Assembly: GCA_964558445.1 (NCBI GenBank)
Contig: CAZLEA010000041.1
Location: 1 to 13,531, forward strand
Length of the DNA stretch: 13,531 nucleotides
Origin: CAYXVJ01 sp964558445
GTDB lineage: Bacteria > Bacillota > Clostridia > Saccharofermentanales > Fastidiosipilaceae
Reading direction: 5' to 3'
How positions within the stretch are numbered: position 1 is the stretch's first letter; each line of letters begins with the position of its first letter. This document shows positions 6,203 through 13,098 of this stretch, in pieces. Under the pieces are notes generated by a model, which did no database searches, was not told the origin of the DNA, and saw nothing but the letters and a program-made list of their open reading frames with translations. Position numbers and translations under genes: made by a program.

Positions 6203-7276
6203 ATGAAGATGTATTTCCGCTGGTACGGCAGTGACAGTGATCCGATTCCGTTGCGTCATATCCGGCAGATTCCGGGTGTGAGCGGCGTCATGGGCCTGAT
6301 TGATCGCTACATGCCGGGTGATGTCTGGACAAACGAGGCGCTGGATGCCTATGTGGCCGAGGTGCATGCCGCGGGCCTCGAAGTCGAGGTGATCGAGAGC
6401 GTCAAGGTGCATGAGGCAATCAAGCAGGGACGGCCGGATCGAGAGCTCTATATCGCAAACTATATCGAGACGATACGGAATCTCGCGGCGCATGGTGTGA
6501 AGGTGATAATCTACGACTTCATGCCGGTCTTCGATTGGGTTCGCACCGATCTGGCCTTCGATCTGCCGGACGGCTCCAATACGATGTACTACGACGGGCC
6601 GGATCTCGGGAGTATCGATCCCGCGGGCCTCTTGGAGCGCATGCGTTCTGGCTCGAAGGGCTTCACGCTCGCCGGCTGGGAACCTGAGCGCATGGCGGAG
6701 CTTGATCTATTGATCTCGCAGTATGAGGCAATCGATGAGGCGATGCTGCTGGATAACTTCTCGTACTTCCTGGATCGCATCCTGCCGGTTTGCGAGGAGG
6801 TAGGGCTCAAGATGGCCCTCCACCCGGACGATCCGGCCTGGCCGATCTTCGGCATTCCTCGCATCGCGCACAGCCAAGAGCAGTTCGATGCAATTCTGGC
6901 GCTAAACGACAGCCCGGCGCATAAGCTCTGCCTCTGCACCGGTTCTCTGGGTTCGAATCCGGAGAATGACGTGCCGTCGATTATCCGCCACTTCGGCTCG
7001 ATGGATCGCCTGGCTTCGGTGCATGTCCGAAACGTCAAGCATCTGGATACGCTGAAGTTCTATGAGTCGTCGCATCTGAGCGCGGATGGCAGCCTCGATA
7101 TGGTCGAGATTATGCGAGCAATTCATGAGACGGCGCCGGATGTCTATATACGGCCTGATCACGGTCGTATGATCTGGGACGAGGAGGGCAGACCCGGCTA
7201 CGGTCTCTACGATCGTGCACTTGGTATCGCTTACCTAAACGGTATCTGGGAGACACTGGAGAAGGAAGCGAAGTAA
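6203..7276 (+). CDS. uxuA: D-mannonate dehydratase
   Basis: UxuA removes water from D-mannonate to give 2-keto-3-deoxy-D-gluconate, the step after UxuB. It is a TIM-barrel metalloenzyme of the xylose-isomerase-like superfamily. The 357 residues equal the usual Bacillota length; E. coli UxuA is longer. Conserved metal and catalytic positions are visible: His207 in ALHPDDP, Cys243/Cys245 in CLCTGSLG, His274 and Arg276 in VHVRNVK, and Asp319-His320 in RPDHGR. The opening MKMYFRWYG is typical. There is no good ribosome site before ATG 6203 (a second ATG lies at 6209), and the uxuB stop is only 11 bases upstream, so translation probably depends on coupling to uxuB. It ends the plus-strand run, followed by a hairpin terminator. 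Confidence 0.95.
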   Translation: MKMYFRWYGSDSDPIPLRHIRQIPGVSGVMGLIDRYMPGDVWTNEALDAYVAEVHAAGLEVEVIESVKVHEAIKQGRPDRELYIANYIETIRNLAAHGVKVIIYDFMPVFDWVRTDLAFDLPDGSNTMYYDGPDLGSIDPAGLLERMRSGSKGFTLAGWEPERMAELDLLISQYEAIDEAMLLDNFSYFLDRILPVCEEVGLKMALHPDDPAWPIFGIPRIAHSQEQFDAILALNDSPAHKLCLCTGSLGSNPENDVPSIIRHFGSMDRLASVHVRNVKHLDTLKFYESSHLSADGSLDMVEIMRAIHETAPDVYIRPDHGRMIWDEEGRPGYGLYDRALGIAYLNGIWETLEKEAK

Positions 7277-7313
7277 GTCTCGTCTCTCCATAGCAAATGT
7301 AATAGCCAAGAAC

Positions 7314-7355
7314 AAACCGGTCACCCCGGCACTTCGGTGCCCCGGCGGCCGGTTT
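7314..7355. terminator. Hairpin terminator between uxuA and the DeoR-family gene
   Basis: Arms 7314-7332 and 7337-7355 pair around a TTCG tetraloop. GGCAC/GTGCC forms the top, followed by a CC/CC internal loop and a long lower stem from AAACCGG/CCGGTTT. On the minus strand the stem is followed by TTTGTTCTT, a usable U-rich tract, so it best terminates the DeoR-family transcript; on the plus strand the tract is only TTT before CGC. A small CCCGG/CCGGG dyad (7374-7389) lies between it and the regulator's stop. It probably serves both convergent transcripts. Confidence 0.75.
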
Positions 7356-7407
7356 CGCTATGTCGGGATGGGGCCCGGATTCGGCCGGGTTCTACCGGAG
7401 AGTATTG

Positions 7408-8166
7408 TTAGGATTCCACGTTCGCCTCGGCGAGGTGGATGTTTCGCTGCTCCACGCTAAGCTCCGGATCCGTGATAATCACGCTGTAAGCCTTGGGTTT
7501 GGCGACGAAGTAGAAGGAGGAATCGCCGATCTTGGTCGAATCACACAGGAGGAGAGACTGCCTCGTCTGGCTGAGTACGCTCTTCTTGATTAGTGCCTGG
7601 TCGTATTGTGCCTCGTAAGTGCCGTTCATATCCATGCTCTTGCAAGAGAAGATGGCGAGGTCGAAGTAGAAGTCTTCTAGATTCTTGATCGTGAGTGCAC
7701 CGAGCATGGCGTCGTGACCGGGGACGATGCGGCCGCCCGGGATCAAGACGTTCAGATTCTGGTACTGAGCAAGCTCGTTGGCCATGGAGATGCTGTAAGT
7801 GACGATGCTCACGTTATTGAGCTGATGGATATAGCGGCTAAGTGCCTTCACAGTTGTGCTGGAATCGAGGAAGATGAAGCAATCGTTTGTGAGATGCTGC
7901 TTCGCGATCCGGGCGATCAGGTCCTTCTTCTCTTGATTCTTGCTCATGCGAAATTCGGTAGGCAGCTCGAAACTGCGATCGGCGATGAGCGAGACGGCAC
8001 CGCGACTCCTGCGCACGAGCCCTGCACTCTCCATCTCCACCAGGTCGCGGTGCAGGGTCGAACGGCTGCAATATAGGTGTTTGCAGAGGGCAGTCGTGGA
8101 CATGATCTTCTTCTCTTGGAGGACTTGCTTAATCGCTTCGATGCGTTCGGCTCGGATCATAGACAT
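7408..8166 (-). CDS. DeoR/GlpR-family transcriptional regulator of sugar metabolism
   Basis: This 252-residue protein has the full DeoR-family plan. The N-terminal winged helix-turn-helix (about 4-60) carries RAERIEAIKQVLQEKK and the recognition helix around CSRSTLHRDLVEMESAGLV. The C-terminal sugar-phosphate sensor domain is of the isomerase-like type, with DSSTT (101-105), PGGRIVPGHDAM (143-154) and DSTK (209-212). Such proteins usually repress sugar operons and release DNA on binding a phosphorylated intermediate. It diverges from the GH2 gene across 403 bp, making that gene, and perhaps its own, the likely target; the CGTTTCTCT boxes there are candidate sites. It converges on uxuA. The ribosome site before ATG 8166 is weak, and MSM at the start leaves ATG 8160 as an alternative. 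Confidence 0.9.
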   Translation of the reverse strand: MSMIRAERIEAIKQVLQEKKIMSTTALCKHLYCSRSTLHRDLVEMESAGLVRRSRGAVSLIADRSFELPTEFRMSKNQEKKDLIARIAKQHLTNDCFIFLDSSTTVKALSRYIHQLNNVSIVTYSISMANELAQYQNLNVLIPGGRIVPGHDAMLGALTIKNLEDFYFDLAIFSCKSMDMNGTYEAQYDQALIKKSVLSQTRQSLLLCDSTKIGDSSFYFVAKPKAYSVIITDPELSVEQRNIHLAEANVES

Positions 8167-8176
8167 GGCGGAATCT

Positions 8177-8201
8177 CGTTTCTCTTGGCGGTTTCTCCGC
8201 C
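8177..8201. promoter_or_regulatory. Repeated GTTTCTC boxes and dyad near the DeoR-family start (candidate autoregulatory operator)
   Basis: CGTTTCTCT (8177-8185) and GGTTTCTCC (8190-8198) are direct repeats 13 bp apart. The second lies in a perfect GGCGG-TTTCT-CCGCC dyad (8187-8201). The first nonamer recurs exactly at 8327-8335 inside the GH2 promoter. DeoR-family proteins often bind TTTC-type repeats; binding here is inference. Confidence 0.4.
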
Positions 8202-8316
8202 ATCATAAGTCGATTCTAACATATCGATCGATCCTACTGTTTGCTGGTAACTTGTCTGAACGAACGCGCTATATGTCGATACTTGTCTAATGCGTCGCCT
8301 GGCTGCTGCCAAAAGA

Positions 8317-8344
8317 TTGACGGAAGCGTTTCTCTGTTTATAAT
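8317..8344 (+). promoter_or_regulatory. Sigma-A promoter for the GH2 gene
   Basis: TTGACG (8317-8322; 5 of 6) and TATAAT (8339-8344; 6 of 6) are separated by 16 bp. This is the best promoter in the window. It lies about 225 bp before the GH2 ATG, giving a leader of roughly 220 bases. The spacer carries CGTTTCTCT (8327-8335), shared with the regulator's own upstream region. Confidence 0.75.
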
Positions 8345-8350
8345 AGAAGA

Positions 8351-8364
8351 TGAAATCGATTTCA
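8351..8364. promoter_or_regulatory. Catabolite-responsive element (cre) candidate on the GH2 transcription start
   Basis: TGAAATCGATTTCA is a perfect 14-bp palindrome and fits the published CcpA consensus TGWNANCGNTNWCA at every fixed position. It begins seven bases after the -10 box, on the expected start site, where CcpA binding represses. Another LacI-family protein with a similar half-site could use it instead. Confidence 0.65.
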
Positions 8365-8402
8365 AGGCGTGAATTTGTGTGAAATAAATCGTTTCGTGAC
8401 AG

Positions 8403-8424
8403 CATGTCGTCAGAATACGGCATG
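8403..8424 (+). other. Stem-loop in the GH2 leader
   Basis: CATGTCGT (8403-8410) pairs with ACGGCATG (8417-8424) through eight pairs including one G-U, with a six-base CAGAAT loop. No T-run follows, so it is not an intrinsic terminator. It may protect the 5' end of the long leader or bind a protein. Confidence 0.4.
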
Positions 8425-8569
8425 GCATCCTCTCATCACTGGCAAGTAAGAACGTGAATCGTGCAAATGAATTTATGAATCCGCCGAGGGTCGAAGTATC
8501 TTAACCGGGACATGATGTGTACCGGAGAACAGTAGCTCATAATAAGACCGTAGCGTCACAGGAGGTTGT

Positions 8570-10948
8570 ATGAAGCAGCAAGTTATCGGTATGAATCAGG
8601 GGTGGCAGTTCCACCTGGGCGATGTACCCAATGCCTGGCAGAAGTGGCACGAGACGCCCGACTGGCGCGAGGTAGATCTGCCTCATGACTGGTCCGTCGA
8701 ACATCCCTTCTCGAAGGAACACTCAAGCGGTACAGGCTATCTTCCCGGCGGTACGGCATGGTATCGCAAGCGTTTCACGCTACCCGAGAGTGATTCGGGC
8801 AAGCGAGTCTTCGTCTCGTTCGAAGGCGTGTATCGTAACAGTGAAGTCTGGTGTAACAGCTACTTCCTCGGCAAGCGCCCGTACGGCTATATCCCCTTCC
8901 TCTATGAGATCACGGAGCAAGTGAACTTCGGCTCCGAGGATAACCTCATTGCGGTGCGAGTCGAGCATGAAGAGATTGCGGATTCGCGCTGGTTTACCGG
9001 CTCGGGTATCACCCGCGAAGTTCATGTCTTCGTAGCAGATCCCGTTTATATCCCGCATGAAGGCGTCTTCTTCCATACGAAATCACTTAGCAATATCGAC
9101 AATACAGCGGCAGTGGCCACGGCCGATGCCGTGCTCGGCCTCGCTGTTGAAGTGAAGAACGATACGACAGAAGAGCAGAAGGCGAAGCTGGATGTCTCGC
9201 TTGTTTATGGCGACCGTGTCCTGGAACACAGCGCAGACGTATTACTTGCTGCGGGCGAAGAGACGGTCGTCGATCTGGAGCTCGAACTTCAGACAGCCGT
9301 GCTCTGGTCCGAATTGAATCCTGCACTCTATGACCTTAGCGTCACGCTTACGAGCGGCGACTATACGGATGAAGCTGTGCTCAGAGTCGGGGTGCGCGAC
9401 TTCGCCTTCGATCCCGATTCGGGCTTCAGTCTGAACGGCCGTAGCTTGAAGATGAAGGGCGTATGTGTGCACCATGACGCAGGTACCCTCGGCGCTGCCG
9501 TCCCCAAGGTTGTTTGGGAGCGTCGTCTCAGGAAGCTAATCGAGATGGGTGCCAACGCCGTTCGTTGCAGCCATAACCCGCACGACCCGGGTCTCTACGA
9601 GCTCTGCGATGAGCTCGGCCTTTTCGTAATCGATGAGATCTATGACGAGTGGGAGGGGCCGAAGAACAAGTGGTCGACCGGACACAACGTCTATCCGCCG
9701 AAGCACCAGGGCAATTACAAGGACTTCCCCGCCTGGCACGAACAAGACGTCGCGAACTGGATTCGCCGCGGTCGTAGCCATGCCAGTATCTTCACCTGGT
9801 CTATGGGTAACGAGATCGACTATCCGAACGATCCGTACTGCCATCCGCTCTTCCAAGAGATGACGGGTAACAACGATGCGAACAAGCCCAAGGCCGAGCG
9901 CATGTACAACCCCGATAAGCCTAACGCCGAGCGCCTGACCGTGCTCGCCAAGAAGCTCTACGATGTAGCCAAGAAGGAGGATCCGACTCGTCCGATTACG
10001 GTTGCTGCGGCCTTCCCCGAGCTGTCGAGCCACATCGGTTTCACCGAGGTCTTCGATCTCATCGGCTACAACTACAAGGAACAATTCTACGAGGAGGACC
10101 ACAAGCGCTTCCCCGACAAGCCCTTCTACGGCAGCGAGAACGGACACGAGTATGAATTCTGGCGCGCAGTGACCGATAACGATTACATCTTCGGTCAGTT
10201 CCTGTGGACCGGTATCGACTTCATGGGCGAGGCTCACGGTTGGCCGATCCGCGGTTCGGAAGCAGGCCTCTTGACGATGGCCGGTTTCCCGAAGGAGGAA
10301 TTCTACTACCGCCAGAGCCTCTGGAGTGATCAGCCTGTCTTGCACTTGTCGACTGCGGTCCCGGCCTATACGGCCGAGGGTCGTCGCAAACCGATTCTGC
10401 GCACCTGGTCTTATGGCGAGGGACAGACGATCGAGGTCTTCTGTTATACAAACTTCCCGAAGGCCGAGCTGTTCTTGAACGGTAAGTCGCTTGGCGAGAA
10501 GGCCTTCTGCGAGAAGAACGGTTACATCAGCTGGGATGTGCCGTACGAAGCAGGCGAGCTGCAGGTCAAGGCTGTAGACGAGGCAGGCCAAACGCATGTC
10601 GATACGCTAAGGACACAAGCGAGTGCTGTAGCCGTGGAGCTAAGCACCTTTGAGAGCCGCTGCTACGAAGACGATCGAGTGATCCAAGTGGAAGTCTTCG
10701 CGGTAGATCAAGACGGAGAAGTTGTCTCGACCGATAACACGAAGCTTGAGGTCCGAGTCGAGGGTCCGGCCACGCTCATGGGTATCGAGACGGGTGATGT
10801 ATCCGACTTGACCGCCTACAATACGAATTACAGAAACAGCTATCGCGGCAAGATGATCGTTTATCTTCGTAAACATGCGGATGCATCATCGCCTGTGACG
10901 CTCACCGTCGGCGGTGTCAGCATCAAGCCGGCAAGCCTCTCGCTCTGA
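8570..10948 (+). CDS. Glycoside hydrolase family 2 protein, beta-galactosidase type
   Basis: This 792-residue retaining exo-glycosidase has the standard GH2 order: a sugar-binding jelly roll (about 1-155, with DLPHDW at 36-41 and GGTAWYRK at 60-67), an immunoglobulin-like domain (about 160-280) and a TIM barrel (about 285-590). C-terminal beta-domains follow that resemble DUF4982 (about 605-680) and the GH2 C5 domain (about 690-790). The acid/base is Glu415 in SMGNEID and the nucleophile Glu523 in YGSENG. CSHNPHDP and FVIDEIYDEW are conserved barrel strands. The Asn-x-Lys motif that grips the carboxylate in beta-glucuronidases is absent (the aligned segment reads SEAG), so beta-galactosidase or a related activity is more likely. 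There is no signal peptide, so it acts on imported oligosaccharides or glycosides. ATG 8570 follows AGGAGG by four bases. It is followed by its own terminator. Confidence 0.88.
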   Translation: MKQQVIGMNQGWQFHLGDVPNAWQKWHETPDWREVDLPHDWSVEHPFSKEHSSGTGYLPGGTAWYRKRFTLPESDSGKRVFVSFEGVYRNSEVWCNSYFLGKRPYGYIPFLYEITEQVNFGSEDNLIAVRVEHEEIADSRWFTGSGITREVHVFVADPVYIPHEGVFFHTKSLSNIDNTAAVATADAVLGLAVEVKNDTTEEQKAKLDVSLVYGDRVLEHSADVLLAAGEETVVDLELELQTAVLWSELNPALYDLSVTLTSGDYTDEAVLRVGVRDFAFDPDSGFSLNGRSLKMKGVCVHHDAGTLGAAVPKVVWERRLRKLIEMGANAVRCSHNPHDPGLYELCDELGLFVIDEIYDEWEGPKNKWSTGHNVYPPKHQGNYKDFPAWHEQDVANWIRRGRSHASIFTWSMGNEIDYPNDPYCHPLFQEMTGNNDANKPKAERMYNPDKPNAERLTVLAKKLYDVAKKEDPTRPITVAAAFPELSSHIGFTEVFDLIGYNYKEQFYEEDHKRFPDKPFYGSENGHEYEFWRAVTDNDYIFGQFLWTGIDFMGEAHGWPIRGSEAGLLTMAGFPKEEFYYRQSLWSDQPVLHLSTAVPAYTAEGRRKPILRTWSYGEGQTIEVFCYTNFPKAELFLNGKSLGEKAFCEKNGYISWDVPYEAGELQVKAVDEAGQTHVDTLRTQASAVAVELSTFESRCYEDDRVIQVEVFAVDQDGEVVSTDNTKLEVRVEGPATLMGIETGDVSDLTAYNTNYRNSYRGKMIVYLRKHADASSPVTLTVGGVSIKPASLSL

Positions 10949-10998
10949 TCGGACTTACTCCGCACACGGCGCTACCCGAGCACATCGACACAAGAAAT

Positions 10999-11035
10999 AC
11001 ACCCCTGCATCGCTTGATGTGGGGGTGTTTGTTCT
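10999..11035 (+). terminator. Intrinsic terminator after the GH2 gene
   Basis: ACACCCCTGCATC (10999-11011) pairs with GATGTGGGGGTGT (11016-11028) over 13 pairs, two of them G-U, around a GCTT loop. TTGTTCT follows. It lies 50 bp after the GH2 stop and isolates that gene from the epimerase gene downstream. Confidence 0.85.
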
Positions 11036-11049
11036 GCACAAATTTATGT

Positions 11050-11062
11050 TAGCCCGAGGCTA
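11050..11062. promoter_or_regulatory. Palindrome upstream of the 11112 gene's -10 box
   Basis: TAGCC-CGA-GGCTA is a perfect five-base dyad placed ten bases before the -10 box, where a bound protein would block polymerase. TATGTTA occurs twice around it (11045-11051 and 11068-11074, 23 bp apart). The regulator is unknown. Confidence 0.3.
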
Positions 11063-11069
11063 GAGTCTA

Positions 11070-11078
11070 TGTTATAAC
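11070..11078 (+). promoter_or_regulatory. Extended -10 promoter for the 11112 gene
   Basis: TGTTATAAC carries TATAAC (11073-11078) with the TG-n extension at 11070-11071. No good -35 is seen at 17-18 bp (best TTAGCC), which is common with an extended -10. The leader would be about 27 bases and includes GGAGG at 11098-11102, nine bases before the ATG. Confidence 0.5.
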
Positions 11079-11111
11079 TGTTTGTGAATAAACATATGGA
11101 GGACGACTCAT

Positions 11112-11942
11112 ATGAACTTAGGTGTATGTATTCGCCATGCTGCGGACTTGGACATGGGCCACGAATTTCGCAAGGCCAAGGATCTTGGCTTCCGAAACAT
11201 CCAGCTTGTCAGCTGGGATAACCGCTTGTGGACCGAGGAGGAGGCGAAACGAATCGCAGGGCTTGCAGCAGATCTAGGGCTTGTGATCACGGAGGCTTGG
11301 ATCGGTTGGCGGGGCCCCAAGGCTTGGAACTTCTATGAGGGACACGAGACGCTGGGCTTCTTGCCCCAGGCCTTTCGCCAAGTGCGGATGGACGACTTGA
11401 TCGCCGGTAGCGCGTTTGCGAAGCGGCTCGGTGTGGACAAGATTATCACGCATGCAGGCTACATCCCTGAGAATCCGCACGACCCCAATTACCACCAGAT
11501 GATCACTATCTTGCGTCACATTACGCAGACCATCGGGGCAGACGGCCAGTCACTCCTCCTGGAGACGGGTCAGGAGACGCCGGTCACCCTCCTGCGAGCA
11601 CTCGAGGACATCGGACTCCCGAACGTCGGCATCAATTTGGATCCTGCGAATCTGATTATGTATGGCAAAGCCAATCCCATAGACGCCATCGACACCATCG
11701 GATCTCGCATCGTAAGCGTCCATGCCAAGGATGGCCTCTATCCGACAGACGGCAGGAACCTGGGTGTGGAGACAGCGATGGGCGAGGGTAAGGTAGACTT
11801 CCCGAGACTCCTGCCCGCCCTATACGCAGCCGGCTTCACCGGCACACTGACGATCGAGCGTGAGATCAGCGGAGAACAGCAGACCGCAGATATCAAGCTT
11901 GCCAAGCAGATGCTAGAGGATATTCTGGCAGATCTGACCTAG
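11112..11942 (+). CDS. Xylose isomerase-like TIM-barrel sugar (phosphate) isomerase/epimerase
   Basis: This 276-residue protein has the AP-endonuclease-2/xylose-isomerase-like barrel used by sugar and sugar-phosphate isomerases and epimerases. The four expected metal ligands are in order: Glu151 in LLLETGQE, Asp177 in INLDPANL, His204 in VSVHAKD and Glu249 in TIEREI. His114 in ITHAGY and GEGKVDF (224-230) are also typical. This plan fits ketose 3-epimerase or a 3-keto-sugar isomerase; the substrate is not evident. It is cytosolic, with no signal peptide. It has its own promoter and a GGAGG ribosome site. Its stop is one base from the stop of the convergent NamZ-like gene, with no terminator between. 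It could process the sugar released by the GH2 enzyme or the product of the Gfo/Idh/MocA dehydrogenase upstream, a pairing common in glycoside oxidation clusters. Confidence 0.85.
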   Translation: MNLGVCIRHAADLDMGHEFRKAKDLGFRNIQLVSWDNRLWTEEEAKRIAGLAADLGLVITEAWIGWRGPKAWNFYEGHETLGFLPQAFRQVRMDDLIAGSAFAKRLGVDKIITHAGYIPENPHDPNYHQMITILRHITQTIGADGQSLLLETGQETPVTLLRALEDIGLPNVGINLDPANLIMYGKANPIDAIDTIGSRIVSVHAKDGLYPTDGRNLGVETAMGEGKVDFPRLLPALYAAGFTGTLTIEREISGEQQTADIKLAKQMLEDILADLT

Positions 11943-11943
11943 C

Positions 11944-13098
11944 TTAATCGTAGAGTAGATAATTGCTTGCTCGTATACCAAAGGCATCACAAGACGCTGC
12001 TTCTCCGGCTAGCAATTTGGCGTAGTCGATACGACCGGTTACCGTATTGAAACCCTGACCCAAGAGGCTTCGCATGAAGGGAGGATTATCTCCCTCGACT
12101 GTATAGGCGAAGTGCTCGGGGTACAGGGTTTCTATCGTCTCGAGGACTCGAAGCATGAAGCGATGTGCACGCAGCGCATCCGGATCGAGTACCTCGATGG
12201 CGATGCCGGGGCAGGCGATGCCCTTGTGCTTGGATGCAGAAGGGATGAGGGTTTGAGGACGAAGCGCGAGCCCGGGATGCGGAAGACTGTTCAGGTGTAG
12301 AAACAAGCTCTCTTGATCGATCCATGGTGCACCAAACCAGGAGAACGGTCTGGGCGTACCGCGCCCTTCGCTGAGATTCGTCCCCTCGATCAGACAGGTA
12401 CCGGGATAGAGGAGTGCCGTATCGAAACTTGGCATGTTGGGGCTTGGCATCACAAACACCTGACCTGTGTCTCGCAAGCTCTCCTCACGAGACCAGGCAT
12501 CCACAGGGATGACGGTCAAGTCGATATCGAGCCCTCGCTCCGCTACATAGAGCGAGGCCAGTTCGCCGATCGTGAGACCGTAGCGCACCGGAAGACTGTA
12601 TGGGCCGACGAAGTTGAAGGAGTCGAAATCCAGCGTGACGCCTTCGAGTATGCTGCCTCCCAGGGGATTCGGTCGATCGAGGATATAGAGCTTCTTCTTA
12701 TGTTTGGCAGCACTGTCGATCGTCCGCAGGCATGTTGAGATGTAGGTGAAGAAGCGTGTGCCGAGGTCCGGGATGTCGTAGATCAGCGCATCGATCGAAG
12801 CGAGTGCATCGACCGGCAAGTCGTTCTTCTTGTGGTCATGATAGAGGCTATAGACGGGCAGTCTTGTCAGAGGGTCCAGCGAATCTGCTACCCCTTCGCC
12901 TGCTGCTGCTACACCCGACAATCCGTGCTCGGGACCGAAGAGGCATTCGAGCTGCCAGAGTCCCAAGAGCGCCTTGCGTGCCGGGAAGCCGGAGGCTGTC
13001 CTGGCATGAGCTGCCGTCACCATGCCGTAGCGAAGATCTTGTGGCAGAAGAACTTCGTTTAACACCCGATCAATACCGTTAATCGGCAGCTGTATCAT
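11944..13098 (-). CDS. namZ: DUF1343 family exo-beta-N-acetylmuramidase, NamZ-like, without signal peptide
   Basis: The 384-residue protein carries the conserved blocks of DUF1343 (YbbC), the family now known to contain the exo-N-acetylmuramidase NamZ, which removes terminal MurNAc from peptidoglycan fragments. Visible blocks are FGPEHGL (54-60, holding the conserved Glu-His), DIPDLGTRFFTYIST (108-122), LDRPNPLGG (140-148), PSPNMPSFDTALLYPGT (218-234) and EGTNLSEGRGT (238-248). Bacillus NamZ is secreted, but this N-terminus (MIQLPINGIDRV) has no hydrophobic segment, so action on imported muropeptide sugars inside the cell is likely. The start at 13098 overlaps the stop of the upstream ROK gene as ATGA, with GGAGG six bases before it, implying coupled translation with a sugar kinase or sensor. 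Its 3' end nearly touches the convergent epimerase gene. Confidence 0.85.
   Translation of the reverse strand: MIQLPINGIDRVLNEVLLPQDLRYGMVTAAHARTASGFPARKALLGLWQLECLFGPEHGLSGVAAAGEGVADSLDPLTRLPVYSLYHDHKKNDLPVDALASIDALIYDIPDLGTRFFTYISTCLRTIDSAAKHKKKLYILDRPNPLGGSILEGVTLDFDSFNFVGPYSLPVRYGLTIGELASLYVAERGLDIDLTVIPVDAWSREESLRDTGQVFVMPSPNMPSFDTALLYPGTCLIEGTNLSEGRGTPRPFSWFGAPWIDQESLFLHLNSLPHPGLALRPQTLIPSASKHKGIACPGIAIEVLDPDALRAHRFMLRVLETIETLYPEHFAYTVEGDNPPFMRSLLGQGFNTVTGRIDYAKLLAGEAASCDAFGIRASNYLLYD

Larger units (their letters stand above)
8167..8569. other. Divergent regulatory region between the DeoR-family gene and the GH2 gene
   Basis: These 403 bp hold no convincing gene. From left to right they contain two GTTTCTC copies and a GGCGG/CCGCC dyad next to the regulator start, the self-complementary ATCGATCGAT at 8223-8232, and a plus-strand promoter at 8317-8344 with a third GTTTCTC copy in its spacer. 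After these come a cre-like palindrome at 8351-8364, a hairpin at 8403-8424, and the AGGAGG ribosome site (8560-8565) of the GH2 gene. No clear promoter for the regulator was found. Confidence 0.7.

Noticed and set aside
7374..7389. CCCGG/CCGGG dyad as a separate terminator for the DeoR-family gene
   Set aside because: The stem is only five pairs and no T-run follows; the larger hairpin at 7314-7355 does the job better.
8223..8232. Self-complementary ATCGATCGAT as an operator
   Set aside because: It is a short simple alternating palindrome with no second copy at a control site; chance is a sufficient explanation.
8157..8423. 88-codon minus-strand frame (and the overlapping 64-codon frame at 8234-8428) between the regulator and GH2 genes
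   Set aside because: It runs antisense through the GH2 promoter, cre-like site and hairpin, has no ribosome site and no recognisable motif.
8350..8457. Mini-ORFs in the GH2 leader (ATG 8350, 10 codons; ATG 8404, 17 codons)
   Set aside because: Neither has a ribosome site, and the first begins almost at the predicted transcript start.
8538..8543. CATAAT as a proximal -10 for the GH2 gene
   Set aside because: No -35-like hexamer at proper spacing; much weaker than the promoter at 8317-8344.
9536..10597. 353-codon open frame on the minus strand inside the GH2 gene
   Set aside because: It lies entirely antisense to a well-supported GH2 enzyme, has no ribosome site, and its translation is repetitive Val/Leu/Arg/Glu-rich text of the kind produced by biased codons on the other strand.
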